A DNA stretch of 64,000 bases from Diphasiastrum complanatum (taxonomy: Eukaryota; Streptophyta; Lycopodiopsida; Lycopodiales; Lycopodiaceae). The stretch spans positions 299,500 to 363,499 of the forward strand of contig CM055109.1 in NCBI GenBank assembly GCA_029204225.1. Reading direction: 5' to 3'. How positions within the stretch are numbered: the stretch's first letter is position 1; each line of letters begins with the position of its first letter. This document shows, in pieces, positions 20,395 through 31,549 of this stretch. Below the pieces are notes generated by a model. The model ran no database searches and was not told where the DNA came from. It worked only from the letters and a program-made list of their open reading frames with translations. A program made the position numbers and the translations under genes.

Positions 20395-21560
20395 TGTTTA
20401 CAGATCCAAAGGATCTGTTTACTACGGTTTTTTTCTTCTTGCTTACAGCTTCTACGGCTTTTATTCTACTTGTTACCAGGCTTTAGGGCATTCGTTATGT
20501 GTGCTCTTGATATTACGATGCCAAACCAGACAGAAGGGATAGATTGTCATTGTAGTATAGTTTTTTTTGTCCTGCCTGTCAGAGGACTACTCAGGGTCGA
20601 ACTCTCTTGAACACACTTACATTCATACATAGATGCAAGGCAAGAACGCTCATTCACAGATCAGAGTACAGCCCAAATGAAGATTCAGCAGATTCCACAG
20701 CTACCTACTCTAAAACCGAACTAAATCAGAGCCTAAGCATTACTAAACAGAGTTACACTTGCATGAATTGACAAAACAAGAAACAAGAACTAATCTACAG
20801 CATTTTAGGAGTCCAAGAATCAAGAAACCAACCAGCCTTTTGATTCTTGGACACCCCAAGAACATCAAGAACTGGAATGTCAGAGAATATGCAAGATTTA
20901 CACCACAGATCCAGCCTATTTAGTTTATCTGAATGCTGGTTCCCATTAATCCACAAACAAGAAAAGAAACTAATCCACTCTTGGAAAGCAGCAAATCTAA
21001 TCCACTCTACAATCCACAACCACACACAAAAGGAGGGAATGATAAGACCATAAATGCATCACTCAAGAAACAAGCATCATCAAGGAGCTCAATGGATGCA
21101 CCAAACTTGTGAAGGCTCTTCTCATTTCAGCATGGAGTTGATACAATTCACAAAAAGCTCATCTTCACAAAGAGGGAGTCTCTTAAATAAGCAAGAGAGC
21201 TCCTTAGGTGGCATCCTAGTGGAATTTCCACATTTCACAAATTACAAGTAGAATAATGCTCTCCACTAGAAGTCACCATCAAAAGGTGGCTCACTCTACT
21301 TTCTTTAAGAGGGGTCTACTTGCATTTATTACATTTGCTTAGAAATACTAGTTCCTACATGGTCATTCCATCTTCCGGGATTCACCATGAGGCTTACACA
21401 GTTCTTGCATGTCTTTCCTAGCTAGTATTTCTCGGCTCTCATACTCGGCTCTCAGCCTTCATTAGTCTCGTCTTGTCAGAGACCTCCTCGGTCTAAGGTG
21501 AGAGGTGCTCTTGAGTTGCTCTGTCCGAGTATCTTGGGGATTCGTCAAAATCAGCCAACA
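20395..21560 (-). repeat. 3' LTR of the non-autonomous element
   Basis: Direct repeat of 23742-24900, with TG...CA ends. It lies next to the polypurine tract on the minus strand. Differences from the partner are scattered substitutions and short indels such as a 13-base TTACATTTGC-type block near 21330. Confidence 0.88.
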
Positions 21561-21576
21561 TCATCCCACCCCTAAT
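21561..21576 (-). promoter_or_regulatory. Polypurine tract of the non-autonomous element
   Basis: The minus strand reads ATTAGGGGTGGGATGA immediately before TGTTGGCTGA, the start of the 3' LTR. Confidence 0.7.
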
Positions 21577-22594
21577 GTGTTGCAAGACCCACTACAACTC
21601 ATATTGGATGATGTCGCTCCGCTTTGCATTGGCATTTTTTATTGTCACTTGGAAAAGCGTAGATCCTGGTTCGCTTACATAAAACCAAGTGCTTATTGTC
21701 GCCAGTCTTTATCACAAAAACTGTTTTTCACGAATTGTCGCAGTTTAACTATAATGTCTTATTGCTGCAATTGGTTGACATTCTCAAAATTGGAGAGCTC
21801 TCAGCAGCTTCACAACTTGCATGCTCGAGTGTTTTCCATGTTGTTCCATTTGCTTTTGGGTGTTTCCGCAGTTCTTCTCTCAGTTGAAGTTTCAGTCTCA
21901 AGGAAAATCTTTGATCTGCAGGTTGTAAAACTTTGATTATCAATCTCAAGGGGATGGATTCAACAAAAATTGGTGGTAGGAACAGTTTTGGATGGACGGT
22001 TTGGTAACGGTAAGGAGACATGATGAAGGCTTGGTGGTAGGGTGAAGGAACTGATAGTTCTACAGTTGCAGCCTTGGACCCTTGCAATGTCGAGCTTTGA
22101 CCACCACTTTTTGGGTGAGGAGCTTGCTTTATTTGCAGGTTCATGGTTGTCTTCATCTTTCTTTTTCTACAGCTCTTCCTTTTGATCCGTTACTTTTGGA
22201 TCTCTTTGGGCTTCATAAGAGGGGATTCAACTATCATTACTCTAGAGAGTTTCTTTTGATCAAGATTGATTTGACTCATATGTTGCTTAAGTTTTGTCCT
22301 TTCTTCCTCAGCTTCTTTGCTTAATTTCTGATGTCTTCTAGCTGCTTCGTCTGCTTTTGTAGGTCTTTTTCGGCTGAACAACCAATATAGGTGGTAGTTG
22401 GTCTTCGCAAGAAATTTGCAATGATCTATCTGGTGCTTCGGTAAGACTATCAAAAACTGGAAATTTCTCAGAAGAACAGTAGATTGATGATAAACAAACA
22501 GATGGAAGGAAGGGTGGTGGTGACAACGATAGATGGTGTGGACGATAGGCATGATAATGGGTGTAGAATTCGAAGTATGGTTGTTCAAAAACCG
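21577..22594 (-). other. Non-coding interior of the element with weak coiled-coil frames
   Basis: Minus-strand frames at 22588-22190 (DEAARRHQKLSKEAEEERTK, coiled-coil-like) and 22156-21749 (LRLKLQLREELRKHPKAN) may be the remains of a captured or ancestral ORF. There is no gag, protease, RT or integrase motif in either direction. Confidence 0.4.
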
Positions 22595-23680
22595 TCAATC
22601 AAGATCTAACACAGGAGGCGTCGGTCGAGAGCTGATTGATAGCGTCGTTCAAGATCTAACTAAGGGCATCGGTCAAAATCTAACTGATAGCATTGGTCGA
22701 GATTTGACACAGGAGGCGTTGGTCGAGATCTGACTGATGGCGTCGGTCGAGATCTAACACAGGAGGCATCAGTTGAGAGATGACTAATGGCATCGGTCAA
22801 GATCTAACACATGAGGTGTCGGTTGAGAGCTGACTAATGGCGTCGGTCGAGATCTAACTGATGGCGTCGGTCAAGATTTTACTGAGGGCTGTCGGTTGAG
22901 ATCTGACTGATAGCGTCGATCGAGATCTAACTGATGGCGTCGGTCGAGATCTGACTGATGGACGTCGGTCGAGATCTAACTGATGGCGTCGGTCGAGATC
23001 TGACTGATAGTGTCGGTCGAGATCTGACTGATGGACGTCGGTTGAGATTTGACTGATGACGTCGGTTGAGATCTAATGCAGGGCCATCAGTTGAGATCTG
23101 ACTGATGGCGTCGGTTGAGATTTTACTGAGGGTCGTCGGTCGAGATTTCATAGGGCACCATCGGTTGAGTTTGAATAAGGACCGCCGGTCGAGATTTCAC
23201 AAGGCACCGTCGGTTGAGATTTGATTGAGGGCCGTCGGTTGAGATTTGAGACAGGGCACCGCCGGTCGAGATTTGATAGTGGTCGTTGGTTGAGATTTGA
23301 CTAAATGGCCGTCGGTTGAGATTTCACTAAGGCCATCGGTTGAAATTTTACTGAATGGCTGTCGGTTGAGATTTCACTGAGGCCATCGGTTGAGATTTTA
23401 CTGAATGGCCAATGGTTGAGATTGGAAGCGGATCCTATCAGTTGAAATCTGAATGACTTTTGTCGATTGAGATCTGAGTGGAAACCGTCGATCGAGATTT
23501 TAATAGATTACCGTCGGCCGAGATGTAACAAATGACCGTCAGTTGAGATCTGAAAGAGTGTGTGTCAGTTGAGATTCAATAGAATGCGTCAGTTGAGATT
23601 GGACACGAGCTCTCCAGTTGAGATTTCAACACAGGGGGGGCGCCGATTGAGATGTGATCGTGAGGGGACGGACGGAGCGT
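22595..23680. repeat. Minisatellite of 24-30-bp units (GGTCGAGATCTGACTGATGG)
   Basis: About 1.1 kb of degenerate head-to-tail units built on CGTCGGTCGAGATCTGACTGA. In the best-kept part (22910-23060) units are 24-25 bp; towards 23650 they lengthen and diverge (GGTTGAGATTTxACTGA forms). On the element's sense strand the array lies between the primer site and the interior, the leader position. Confidence 0.9.
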
Positions 23681-23725
23681 GGACAAGGTTGCGGGTTTCT
23701 GATGTAGAAGGTGTTGGAGTTCAAT

Positions 23726-23740
23726 GGGTAACGGTGCCAA
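23726..23740 (-). promoter_or_regulatory. Primer-binding site, tRNA-Asp type
   Basis: The minus strand reads TTGGCACCGTTACCC one base after the end of the 5' LTR. It resembles the TTGGCGCCGTTGCC site used by Athila/Tat gypsy elements, with two transitions. Confidence 0.7.
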
Positions 23741-23741
23741 A

Positions 23742-24900
23742 TGTTTACAGATCTAGAGGATCTGTTTACTACGGTTCTTTTTCTTCTTGCTTATAGCTTC
23801 TGTGGCTTGGTATTCTGCCTATTACCAGGCTTCAGGGCATTCGTTTATGTGTGCTCTTGATATTACGATGCCAAACCAGGCAAAAGGGATAGATTGTCAT
23901 TATAGTATAGTTTTTTTGTCCTGCCTGTCAGAGGACTACTCAGGGTCGAACTCTCTTGAACACACTTACATTCATACATAGATGCAAGGCAAGAACACTC
24001 ATTCACAGATCAGAGTGCAGCCCAAACGAACATTCAACAGATTTTACAGCTACCTACTCTAAAAACGAACTGAATCAGAGCCTAAGCATTACTAAACTGA
24101 GTTACACTTGCATGAATTGACAAAACAAGAAACAAGAACTAATCTACAGCACTTTAGGAGTCCAAGAATCAAGAAACCAACTAGCCTTTTGATTCTTGGA
24201 CATCCCAAGAACATCAAGAACTAGAATGTCAGAGAATATGCAAGATTTATACCACAGATCCAGCCTATTTAGTTTACCTGAATGTTGGTTCTTACATTAA
24301 TCCACAAACAAGAAAAGAAACTAATCCACTCTAGGAAAGCAGCAAATCTAATCCACTCTAATATCCACAACCACACACAAAAGGAGGGAAGGGCAAGATC
24401 ATAAATGCATCACTCAAGAAACAAGCATGATCAAGGAGCTCAATGGATGCACCAAAATCGTGAAGGCTCTTCTCATTTCAACATGGAGTTGATACAATTC
24501 ACAAAAAGCTCCTCTTCACAAAGAGGGAGTCTCTTAAATAAGCAAGAGAGCTCCTTAGGTGGCATCCTAGTGGAATTTCCACATTTCACAAATTAAAGTG
24601 GAATAATGCTCTCCACTAGAAGTCACCATCAAAAGGTGGCTCACTCTACTTTTTTAAGAGGGCTCTACTTGCATTTGCTTAGAAATACTAGTTCCTACAT
24701 GGTCATTCCATCTTCCGGGATTCACCATGAGGCTTACACAGTTCTTGTATGTCTTTCCTAGCTAGTATTTCTCAGCTCTCATACTCGGCTCTCAGTCTTC
24801 ATTAGTCTCGTCTTGTCAGAGTCCTCCTCGGTCTACGGTGAGAGGTGCTATTGAGTTGCTCTGTCCGAGTATCTTGGAGATTCATCACAATCGGCCAACA
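23742..24900 (-). repeat. 5' LTR of the non-autonomous element
   Basis: Partner of 20395-21560. A TTATTTAAGA sequence on the minus strand near 24536-24550 is a candidate TATA box. GATGT follows at 24901. Confidence 0.88.
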
Positions 24901-24905
24901 GATGT

Positions 24906-26055
24906 TGTTGCCGCTAATACACCACAAGATGTGGAGATGTTGGATGATGACGCCTTGGATACTACAAATTTTCAGTTTGAACCATCTTAGGTTGAAGATA
25001 CTCAGCTCCCTACTCTTGTTGTTCCTATTTCTGACACTATTACGACTGCTGTTATCAATATTTCACAACAAAATCAGACACCAGATCCAGAATCATTGGT
25101 CTGATTTACTTCTTTATCTCATGCGGTTCTATGTACATAAGAAATGCTGATGTTGTGAGCCAGGGGTAGGACAATAAGATTGTCAAAATATAGGGACAAA
25201 ATGAGAAATTGAAAAGGAAGATGACCAAGTTGTCTCAGATCAACACCATTGAGCTGTGAAACGAGAAATTTGTACTTACATTGCACAAGGTACATGACTA
25301 TTCATTTCCTCTTTAGTCCAAATTAAACAAGAGAAAAGAAGAAATAAGTGCTACTCAAAAGCACATTTCTACATTTGATGCAGAAGCGAAAGGCTCTAAA
25401 CAATAAGGTAGATTTCTACCAAAAGAAAGCGAGGACCTGTAGTAGCAACTTGACAATGAGAAGCTGTCCCGAATAAGTGTTGAGAGAACACTGCAATGCT
25501 GCACCGACTCAAGCATCTAGCAATAAGCATAGAACTTTTAGCAGGATTCCTTAGAAAAGAGCTCCTTCATCCGTTGTACAAAGAGAAGTATACATTTGAA
25601 GAAGAGCTCATTGATCTAAAAGAGCTAACCAAATCCAATTGTCTAGTTGTGGATGCACATGAAGAGTACACCCATGCAGTTAAAAATATCGAAGAACTTA
25701 TGACAAAGGTGGCTACATTGCAAAAGACATGATTTTCCAAACTGTAGACTCCAACAACACTACTCTTCTCAACTGCACAAGTGTCGAAGCACATGAGAAA
25801 TTTAGAAGCTATGTAGCAGAGAATGATAGGCTAAAGAGGGAGCTTGAGGCCCTGTGGCATGAAATAAAGGATGCAATTTATGCTAAGGAGCTAGAAGCAA
25901 AGGCCGATCCTATAGACTCCCAGAAAGCCAAGCAGACCCCGTCGACCAAATCCCAAAAATCAAACAAGGTACTTGTGACCGAATATAAAGTTTTTCTTAA
26001 TAAAGTTTGAATTACGTTGGTTACAATTGCATGTGGACTATTCTTTTTTTTCAGG
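24906..26055 (+). pseudogene. Unknown ORF, right part after the LTR insertion (coiled coil)
   Basis: The frame resumes as AANTPQDVEMLDDDALDT, an acidic linker, then passes through several stops. Coiled-coil segments are visible: LKRKMTKLSQINTIEL near 25215, YTFEEELIDLKELTKS at 25580, and ENDRLKRELEALWHEIKDA at 25824. A probable intron begins at 25968 (AAG|GTACTTG) and ends in TTTTTTTCAG near 26055. It looks like the degraded C-terminal part of the gene that starts at 19803. Confidence 0.4.
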
Positions 26056-26099
26056 AGTAACGGGTTATACCTGTGAAAGGTCAGAGATCAAAACACATT

Positions 26100-26201
26100 T
26101 AGTTCATCAATGATCTTTAGCCAAATTTGGTTGCACATCTAGAAATAGCTAGAAGATAGAAATCACTACTTTCTAGAATTAGAAATGCACAAAGCAGGGC
26201 G
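26100..26201. repeat. Fragment of the repeat family at 37.7 kb
   Basis: GATCTTTAGCCAAATTTGG and TTGCACATCTAGA, followed by GATAGAAATCA and AGAAATGCA, occur here and at 37705-37790 in the same order. The fragment ends exactly where the chromovirus LTR begins at 26202. Confidence 0.7.
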
Positions 26202-27120
26202 TGTTATAAAGCTGACTCAGGTGCACCTAGCATGTCTTGTAAGACTCGAAGGGGTGACGCTCCCTAAGATCCCAGAGCAAGTTAGAACATCAAGGACTGA
26301 GCCTCCGATCTGTGGTGAGCCAGTCAAGTAGTCACAAGTCATGAGCTAGCTCTGGAGCTTGAGTCATGGCCTAGTTAGGAAGAAAGTTGATTCTGCTGTC
26401 GGAACGGCTCCCGGGACCCAGGTCCGGGAGCCAGACTGATTCTACCAAGCTTGCTAGGCTTAATCAGCAAAATAAAAACTAAGTCCTAAAAAGCGTGCTT
26501 TATCAGAAAGCATTATGTTTCAGGACAGAGGGGGTGCGCCGAATCACACCAGAACTATAGGGGGAGTCCGGCAGACAGAAACTTGGGCAGCTCAACTAGC
26601 GCCAGAAATCCAGTCACCAGGTCTCAACTCCTCTACCAACACGAGCCAGGCACAATGCCTAGCACGTGTTGGTGGCCCCGAGACCGGTCAGTCTATGTAT
26701 GAATGTAACCTCTTCCAGATCTAATAAAGTTGATCCTTGGGGGATGATTACCATTTTGAATTTGCCTCCGGGACTAGTCCAAGTGGAAGGACCCTTACTA
26801 CAACCTTTTTGTGTCATCGGCGCCTAAGGGTCCACGTCACCGACGTGTGGCTTGCCGCTATGCCAATTGGTCAGTTTGGCGACCACTATGCCTTGGGTTT
26901 CATGTGTGGCTTGTCTTTGCCTTTGGTTACCTTTTGGGGACGGATTCTGAGTTGGCTTTCAGGTTGGTTGGGATTCCAGTTTTCTTAAGTCTGAATGGTT
27001 AAGCTTGTTACGTTTCTGAGTTGGCTTTTACGTAAGTGCATGATGGATGAATGTTAGACTTAAGCACATGTTGGGAAAACCGCTCAAGTCCCAGCGCCCC
27101 TTTGAGACGCCAGCGCAACA
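26202..27120 (+). mobile_element. Chromovirus 5' LTR (919 bp)
   Basis: Runs from TGTTATAAAGCTGACTCAGG to ...CAGCGCAACA, followed by an iMet-type primer site. It is the same family and length as the minus-strand LTR at 14679-15597. TCTAATAAAG near 26719 could be a TATA or poly(A) signal. Confidence 0.85.
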
Positions 27121-27123
27121 GGG

Positions 27124-27135
27124 TGTATCAGAGCC
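27124..27135 (+). promoter_or_regulatory. Primer-binding site, tRNA-iMet type (one base lost)
   Basis: TGTATCAGAGCC lies three bases past the LTR end. The consensus is TGGTATCAGAGCC, complementary to the 3' end of initiator tRNA-Met; one G is missing. Confidence 0.75.
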
Positions 27136-27834
27136 AACTAGTTGGTCAACTACGCAAGTCTCACAGGGATGGCCACATTTTGGGATTTGTCAGAACAACC
27201 GTTGTGCAAATTGCTGCCCACAGTGTAAGCACAGATGCATCCACGGTCGGGGTGGTCGACAGAACTGGGGACTTGATGAGGCAAGGTGTTTTCCTTGAGG
27301 TCTAAGCACGGTCAGTTACCGCGGTTCGGGCCTGACGCCGTCTGCACGTAGGACAGATGAGGAAATGTGCTGCCATTAGGTTGGTGAAAGCACGGTCTAT
27401 GCCTTGTGGAGTGCGGGGTGACATATTCGAACTGTACGGGTTAACCATTGATACAGAGATGCTGCTCAAATTCGGGTGTAAAGCACGGGTGGTTAGCTGC
27501 CATTGCGGGATAGCTGCTGATTGTTTAGCTATAAGGGCTATCGACCAAAAAGTGGTGGGGCGTGACTGAGGCAATGTGGTGCTTAATGGTAAAAGCACTG
27601 ATGGTTGGATGGATGTTTTCCCGTGGGCTAAATCTGTGATAGATTTGAGTGGGCGCGGCTAGGCAAAGGTCCTACGTCCAGTCTCAAGGGAAATGTGGCT
27701 TGAGAGGGATCCTCTGTGTTTGCTTTGGTTAGTATGTTCGTTTGTGGTGTGCTTGTTTGGACCTGAATAATCCCTGGTTGCTTAACTTCTTCCAGGTGAT
27801 CTGATCTAGTTGGGAGTTAAAGGAGTTTACATTT
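27136..27834 (+). other. Chromovirus leader without recognisable gag
   Basis: Only 700 bases separate the primer site from the protease. No capsid-like frame or CCHC knuckle is present, so gag has been deleted or this was never a full gag-pol element. The small frames here lack known motifs. Confidence 0.5.
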
Positions 27835-30800
27835 GTGGGTGAACAACATACAAGTATGGAAAGGAGCTTCCATGGGGCAACCCCCAAGATTGGCTCAAGA
27901 TTATTATTCCTATCCAGAAAGATCGCGGGGAGGAAGTCAGATTTCATGATTGACTCCGGAGCTTCACATAACTATATTTCAAGGAGCGTAGTGGAACAGT
28001 TCAGCTTGCCGACCAGAAATGTAACATCAACGCTCAAGGTAGAAACAACAAAGGGAGCACTGGACGCAGACAAAGCAACATTGAACATCTCGATGCAAAT
28101 TGGGAGATGGAAGGCTAAACTTAGCTTTTTGATTTTAGAGATGGATGCCTTCGATGTAATTTTGGGCCTTTCCTGGCTAAATGAACATTGTATTGCAGTT
28201 TTGGGTAGGAGCTCAAACTTGGTTCTCTTGGATTACAAGGGACAGATCTGTATGACAAAAGATCTGCCTGGAGGGAACACTGAGGGTATCGATATTGAAC
28301 AAAATCTAGCTGCTGCATCTATGATTAAAAGCATGGCGAAAGGGAAAAGGTCAAAGTGCTTTCTTTGTATCTGTAGAGAGGTTCCATAAGGGAAAAACGC
28401 ACAACAGAAAAACTTGCCAAAGGAGGTGGCAGATTTGCTAGAGGAATTTAGCAATGTGTTTTTGGAAGAACTCCCAGCTAAGTTACCTCCTCGAAGACCA
28501 GTGGACCATAAGGTTGAGTTGGTACCAGGAACAGAACCAACTTCAAGAGCACCCTATAGGATGTCCCAAGAAGAGTTGGTGGAACTGAAATCACAACTTG
28601 GTGAATTGATAGACAAAGGATTTATTAGACCCAGTGCTTCACCTTCTGGAGCCCCAGTGTTATTCGTGGAAAAGGCGGACAAGACACTGCAGATGTGTGT
28701 GGATTACCGCATGCTCAACAAAGGTACCATCAAGAACAAGTATCCCATGCCTAGAATTGATGACTTGTTCGACCAGCTCAAACATGCCAGATATTTTAGC
28801 CAAATAGGTCTCAGATCTGGATATCACCAAATTCGAATAGCTAAAGGCGATGAGCATAAAACGGATTTTCGAACACGGTATGGGAGCCACGAATTCAGAG
28901 TGATGCCGTTCAGTCTAACAAACACACCAGCCACTTTTTGCACGTTGATGAACAACATTTTTCAAGACTGTTTAGATGAATTTGTCATTGTGTACATCGA
29001 CGACATCTTGGTGTTTAGTCGTAGCCTCAAAGATCACATTAAACATTTAAGGACGGTCCTCCAATGACTGAGGAAGAATAGCTTGTTCGCGAAAAGAGAA
29101 ACATGTGAATTTCTGGTAGAGGAAGTTGATTTCCTTGGACATGTTATAGGCTACGGACGAATTCAGATGGATCCTAAGAAGATTAAGACTATCTTGGATT
29201 GGCTGGTTCCTAAAACTGTTCACGACATCAAATCCTTTGTGGGCTTATGTAACTTTTACAGGAGATTCATTGAGGCATTTAGCGAAATTGCGGCACCACT
29301 GTCGGAGCAGACCAAGACTCATCTGAAGATGACATGGACACCGGAATGTGAAGCAGCGTTCCAAGAACTAAAACGACGGATCACTCAAGAACCCATCCTT
29401 GCCTTATTGGACTTTAGCAAACCTTTCAAAATACATACAAACGCGTCGAACTTTGCTATTGGGCCATGTTGATGCAAGACGAAAAACCTGTTGCATATTT
29501 TTAAAAGAAATTGAGTGACATAGAGCAACGATGGCCAACTCATGAAAAAGAAATGGTCGCAGTAGTTCAAGCAGTGGAGCATTGGAGACATTATGTGGTA
29601 GGAAAACCCTTTAAGGCGTTCACTGATAATGTATCACTCAAGTACTTCTCATCCCAAGGTATGCTCACACCAAAGCAAATGCGATGGCAAAACTTTCTCT
29701 CAAAATTCAATATAGACATTGTACACACGACGGGAAAGAACAATGTGGTGGCGGATGCACTAAGTAGACATGAACACTTGATGGCAACGGTGACAACTCA
29801 GGAGACTGGCCTACTCCAAGCAATCAGAGAGAATTATGGTGCAGATGTGTTGGCGAAGGACTTAATTGTCGAATTCAAGCTGGAAAAGCCTCATAAACAT
29901 TTAACTTGGAAAGATCAAATGGTTGTTTATAAACAATGCAGAGTATATGTCCCAGACAACATCAACCTGAGGAAGAAAGTCTTGCGAGAACATCATGATG
30001 TACTAGTTGTCGGACATCTAGGGGTGAATCGCATGTATAAACTTCTCAAAAGAGGCTTCTATTGGCCAGGTATGTGGGCAGACGTTGAATCCTATGTGCA
30101 AACATGTCCGACATGTCAACAAGTGAAGGTGGAACCGCTAGCTCCAGCAGGACTACTCCAACCATTAGCGGTACCAGCATACCCATGGGATTCGGTGAGC
30201 ATGGATTTTATTGTTCAACTACCATGGTGCCAAGGCTTCGACTCAACTTATGTGGTGATTGACCACTTTTCAAAGCAAGTTCATCTAGTACCAACTAAAA
30301 GTTCAGTGACAGCTGAAGAAGTGGCAAGGTTATTTTTCAAATGTGTCTTCAAATACCACGGCCTACCTAGAATGATTATTTTTGACCGAGACACCAAGTT
30401 CTTCGAAAAGCTCTGGACTTGTCTATTTCACCTCGTGGGAACTGGACTGAATTTCAGCACTACATATCCCCCTCAGACAGATGGGCAAACATAATGAGTC
30501 AATCGACAGATTGAACAATATTTATGAAATTATGTCGCTTGGGACCAATCCGATTGGGTCAACTACTTGGATATTCTCGAGTTTGCACATAACAACCAAG
30601 TGAACAGATCTACTAGAAGGGCACCCTTTGAGATAAGCAATGGTCGGCTACCGATTGTTCCAAGCTCTTTTCTTACAGGCATGCAAGAAACTCCAGTACC
30701 CACTGTGGAGGAATTCATCAATGAGTGGCACACAAAGCTGACAGAGGTGAAGTCATTTTTAGAGCAGTCCCAAAGAAGTATGGCAGCTGACGTAAACCCA

Positions 30801-31034
30801 CATCGATGAGAACTGGAATTTGAGGAAGGTGATCAAGTGTGGCTGAACACAAAGAACATTCCATTACCAAAAGGTTTCTCTCATAAGTTCGTTCGACCTT
30901 ATGCGGGGCCATATTATGTCACCAAGAAGATCAACCCAGTGGCTTACCGATTGGCGCTGCCATCCAACTTGGATATACACAATGTGTTTCATATCTCATT
31001 ACTCAAACGGTACAAACCAGATGAGCGATCTGCA
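27835..31034 (+). pseudogene. Chromovirus pol: protease, RT, RNase H, integrase
   Basis: Protease: FMIDSGASHNYIS and DVILGLSWL (27940-28180). [14 protein letters not shown], then [13 protein letters not shown] (motif A, with the catalytic Asp replaced by Gly at 28807), [10 protein letters not shown] intact at about 29000. RNase H follows with one stop at 29066 and another at 29470. Integrase: H-H-C-C finger (HHD, GHLG, CPTCQQ, about 29990-30120), core D in SMDFI, D in FDRDTKF, and the third catalytic residue Glu replaced by TAA at 30492, followed by TGA. The integrase tail VFHISLLKRYKPD ends near 31030, where the palindrome array begins, so the chromodomain, PPT and 3' LTR are missing. No autonomous activity is expected. 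Confidence 0.88.
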
Positions 31035-31290
31035 TGTCTGGATCCACATGTGTGAAACTGTACGTCTGGAACCGCACATGTGGACACGTGGTCAAATGGT
31101 ACAGTGACATGTATTCTCGCACATATAAGCTTGCACGTGTGGATACATGGCCGGATGGCAAATTGACATGTATTGTTGCATGTGTGGTCTCGCACGTGTC
31201 GACGGTTACATTATGTGTGAGAGATCCGATCTGTTGTTGGATCGACGCATGTACGGCTTGGATTTTATTGGTTCTAGCTATATAAATGTT
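31035..31290 (+). promoter_or_regulatory. Second palindrome-array promoter with TATA box
   Basis: CACATGTG occurs at 31045 and 31075, CACGTG at 31085, 31134 and 31193, and ACATGT at 31107 and 31166. The TATA box CTATATAAAT is at 31278-31287, about 265 bases before the ATG at 31550. The layout matches that ahead of copy 1 (array, TATA, about 230-base leader, ATG), though the arrays are not base-for-base alignable by eye. Confidence 0.55.
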
Positions 31291-31549
31291 GTTCGATTAG
31301 TTTATAACTTTCGCTTAGTTTTCGATTTTCACTCCCCGTAGCTCTTGTTTGTATCCACACTTCCTATTCTTTGTAGTATCGTTACCATGCAAGAATCTAG
31401 GTCAGAGTCTATATGAGCTCGCTACGATATCCGGTCAGTCACCAATATCGCCATCATGTGAGGACTGCCTGATTTTCTTGTAACTTCCATCCATCTCACA
31501 TCATAGCGATACTCAAGGCTACTGTTTATACTTTTGAAGTTCTGAAGAC

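Larger units (their letters stand above)
20395..24900 (-). mobile_element. Complete non-autonomous LTR retrotransposon (LARD-like), minus strand
   Basis: Two near-identical direct repeats, 20395-21560 (1166 bp) and 23742-24900 (1159 bp), both start TGTTTACAGATC and end GGCCAACA or AGCCAACA. The element is flanked by a perfect 5-bp duplication, GATGT (20390-20394 and 24901-24905). On the minus strand a tRNA-Asp-type primer site follows the right LTR and a polypurine tract precedes the left LTR, so transcription runs from 24900 to 20395. The 2.2-kb interior codes for no gag or pol; it holds a minisatellite and weak coiled-coil frames. Total length is 4506 bp. It must have been mobilised by proteins from elsewhere, most likely an Athila/Tat-type gypsy. 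Confidence 0.9.

Noticed and set aside
22927-23151. 74-codon minus frame with RSRPT repeats as a repetitive protein
   Set aside because: It is one frame of the 24-25-bp minisatellite; unit lengths vary and other units shift the frame.
22595-23680. CRISPR array
   Set aside because: The repeats are head-to-tail and degenerate with no unique spacers, and this is eukaryotic DNA.
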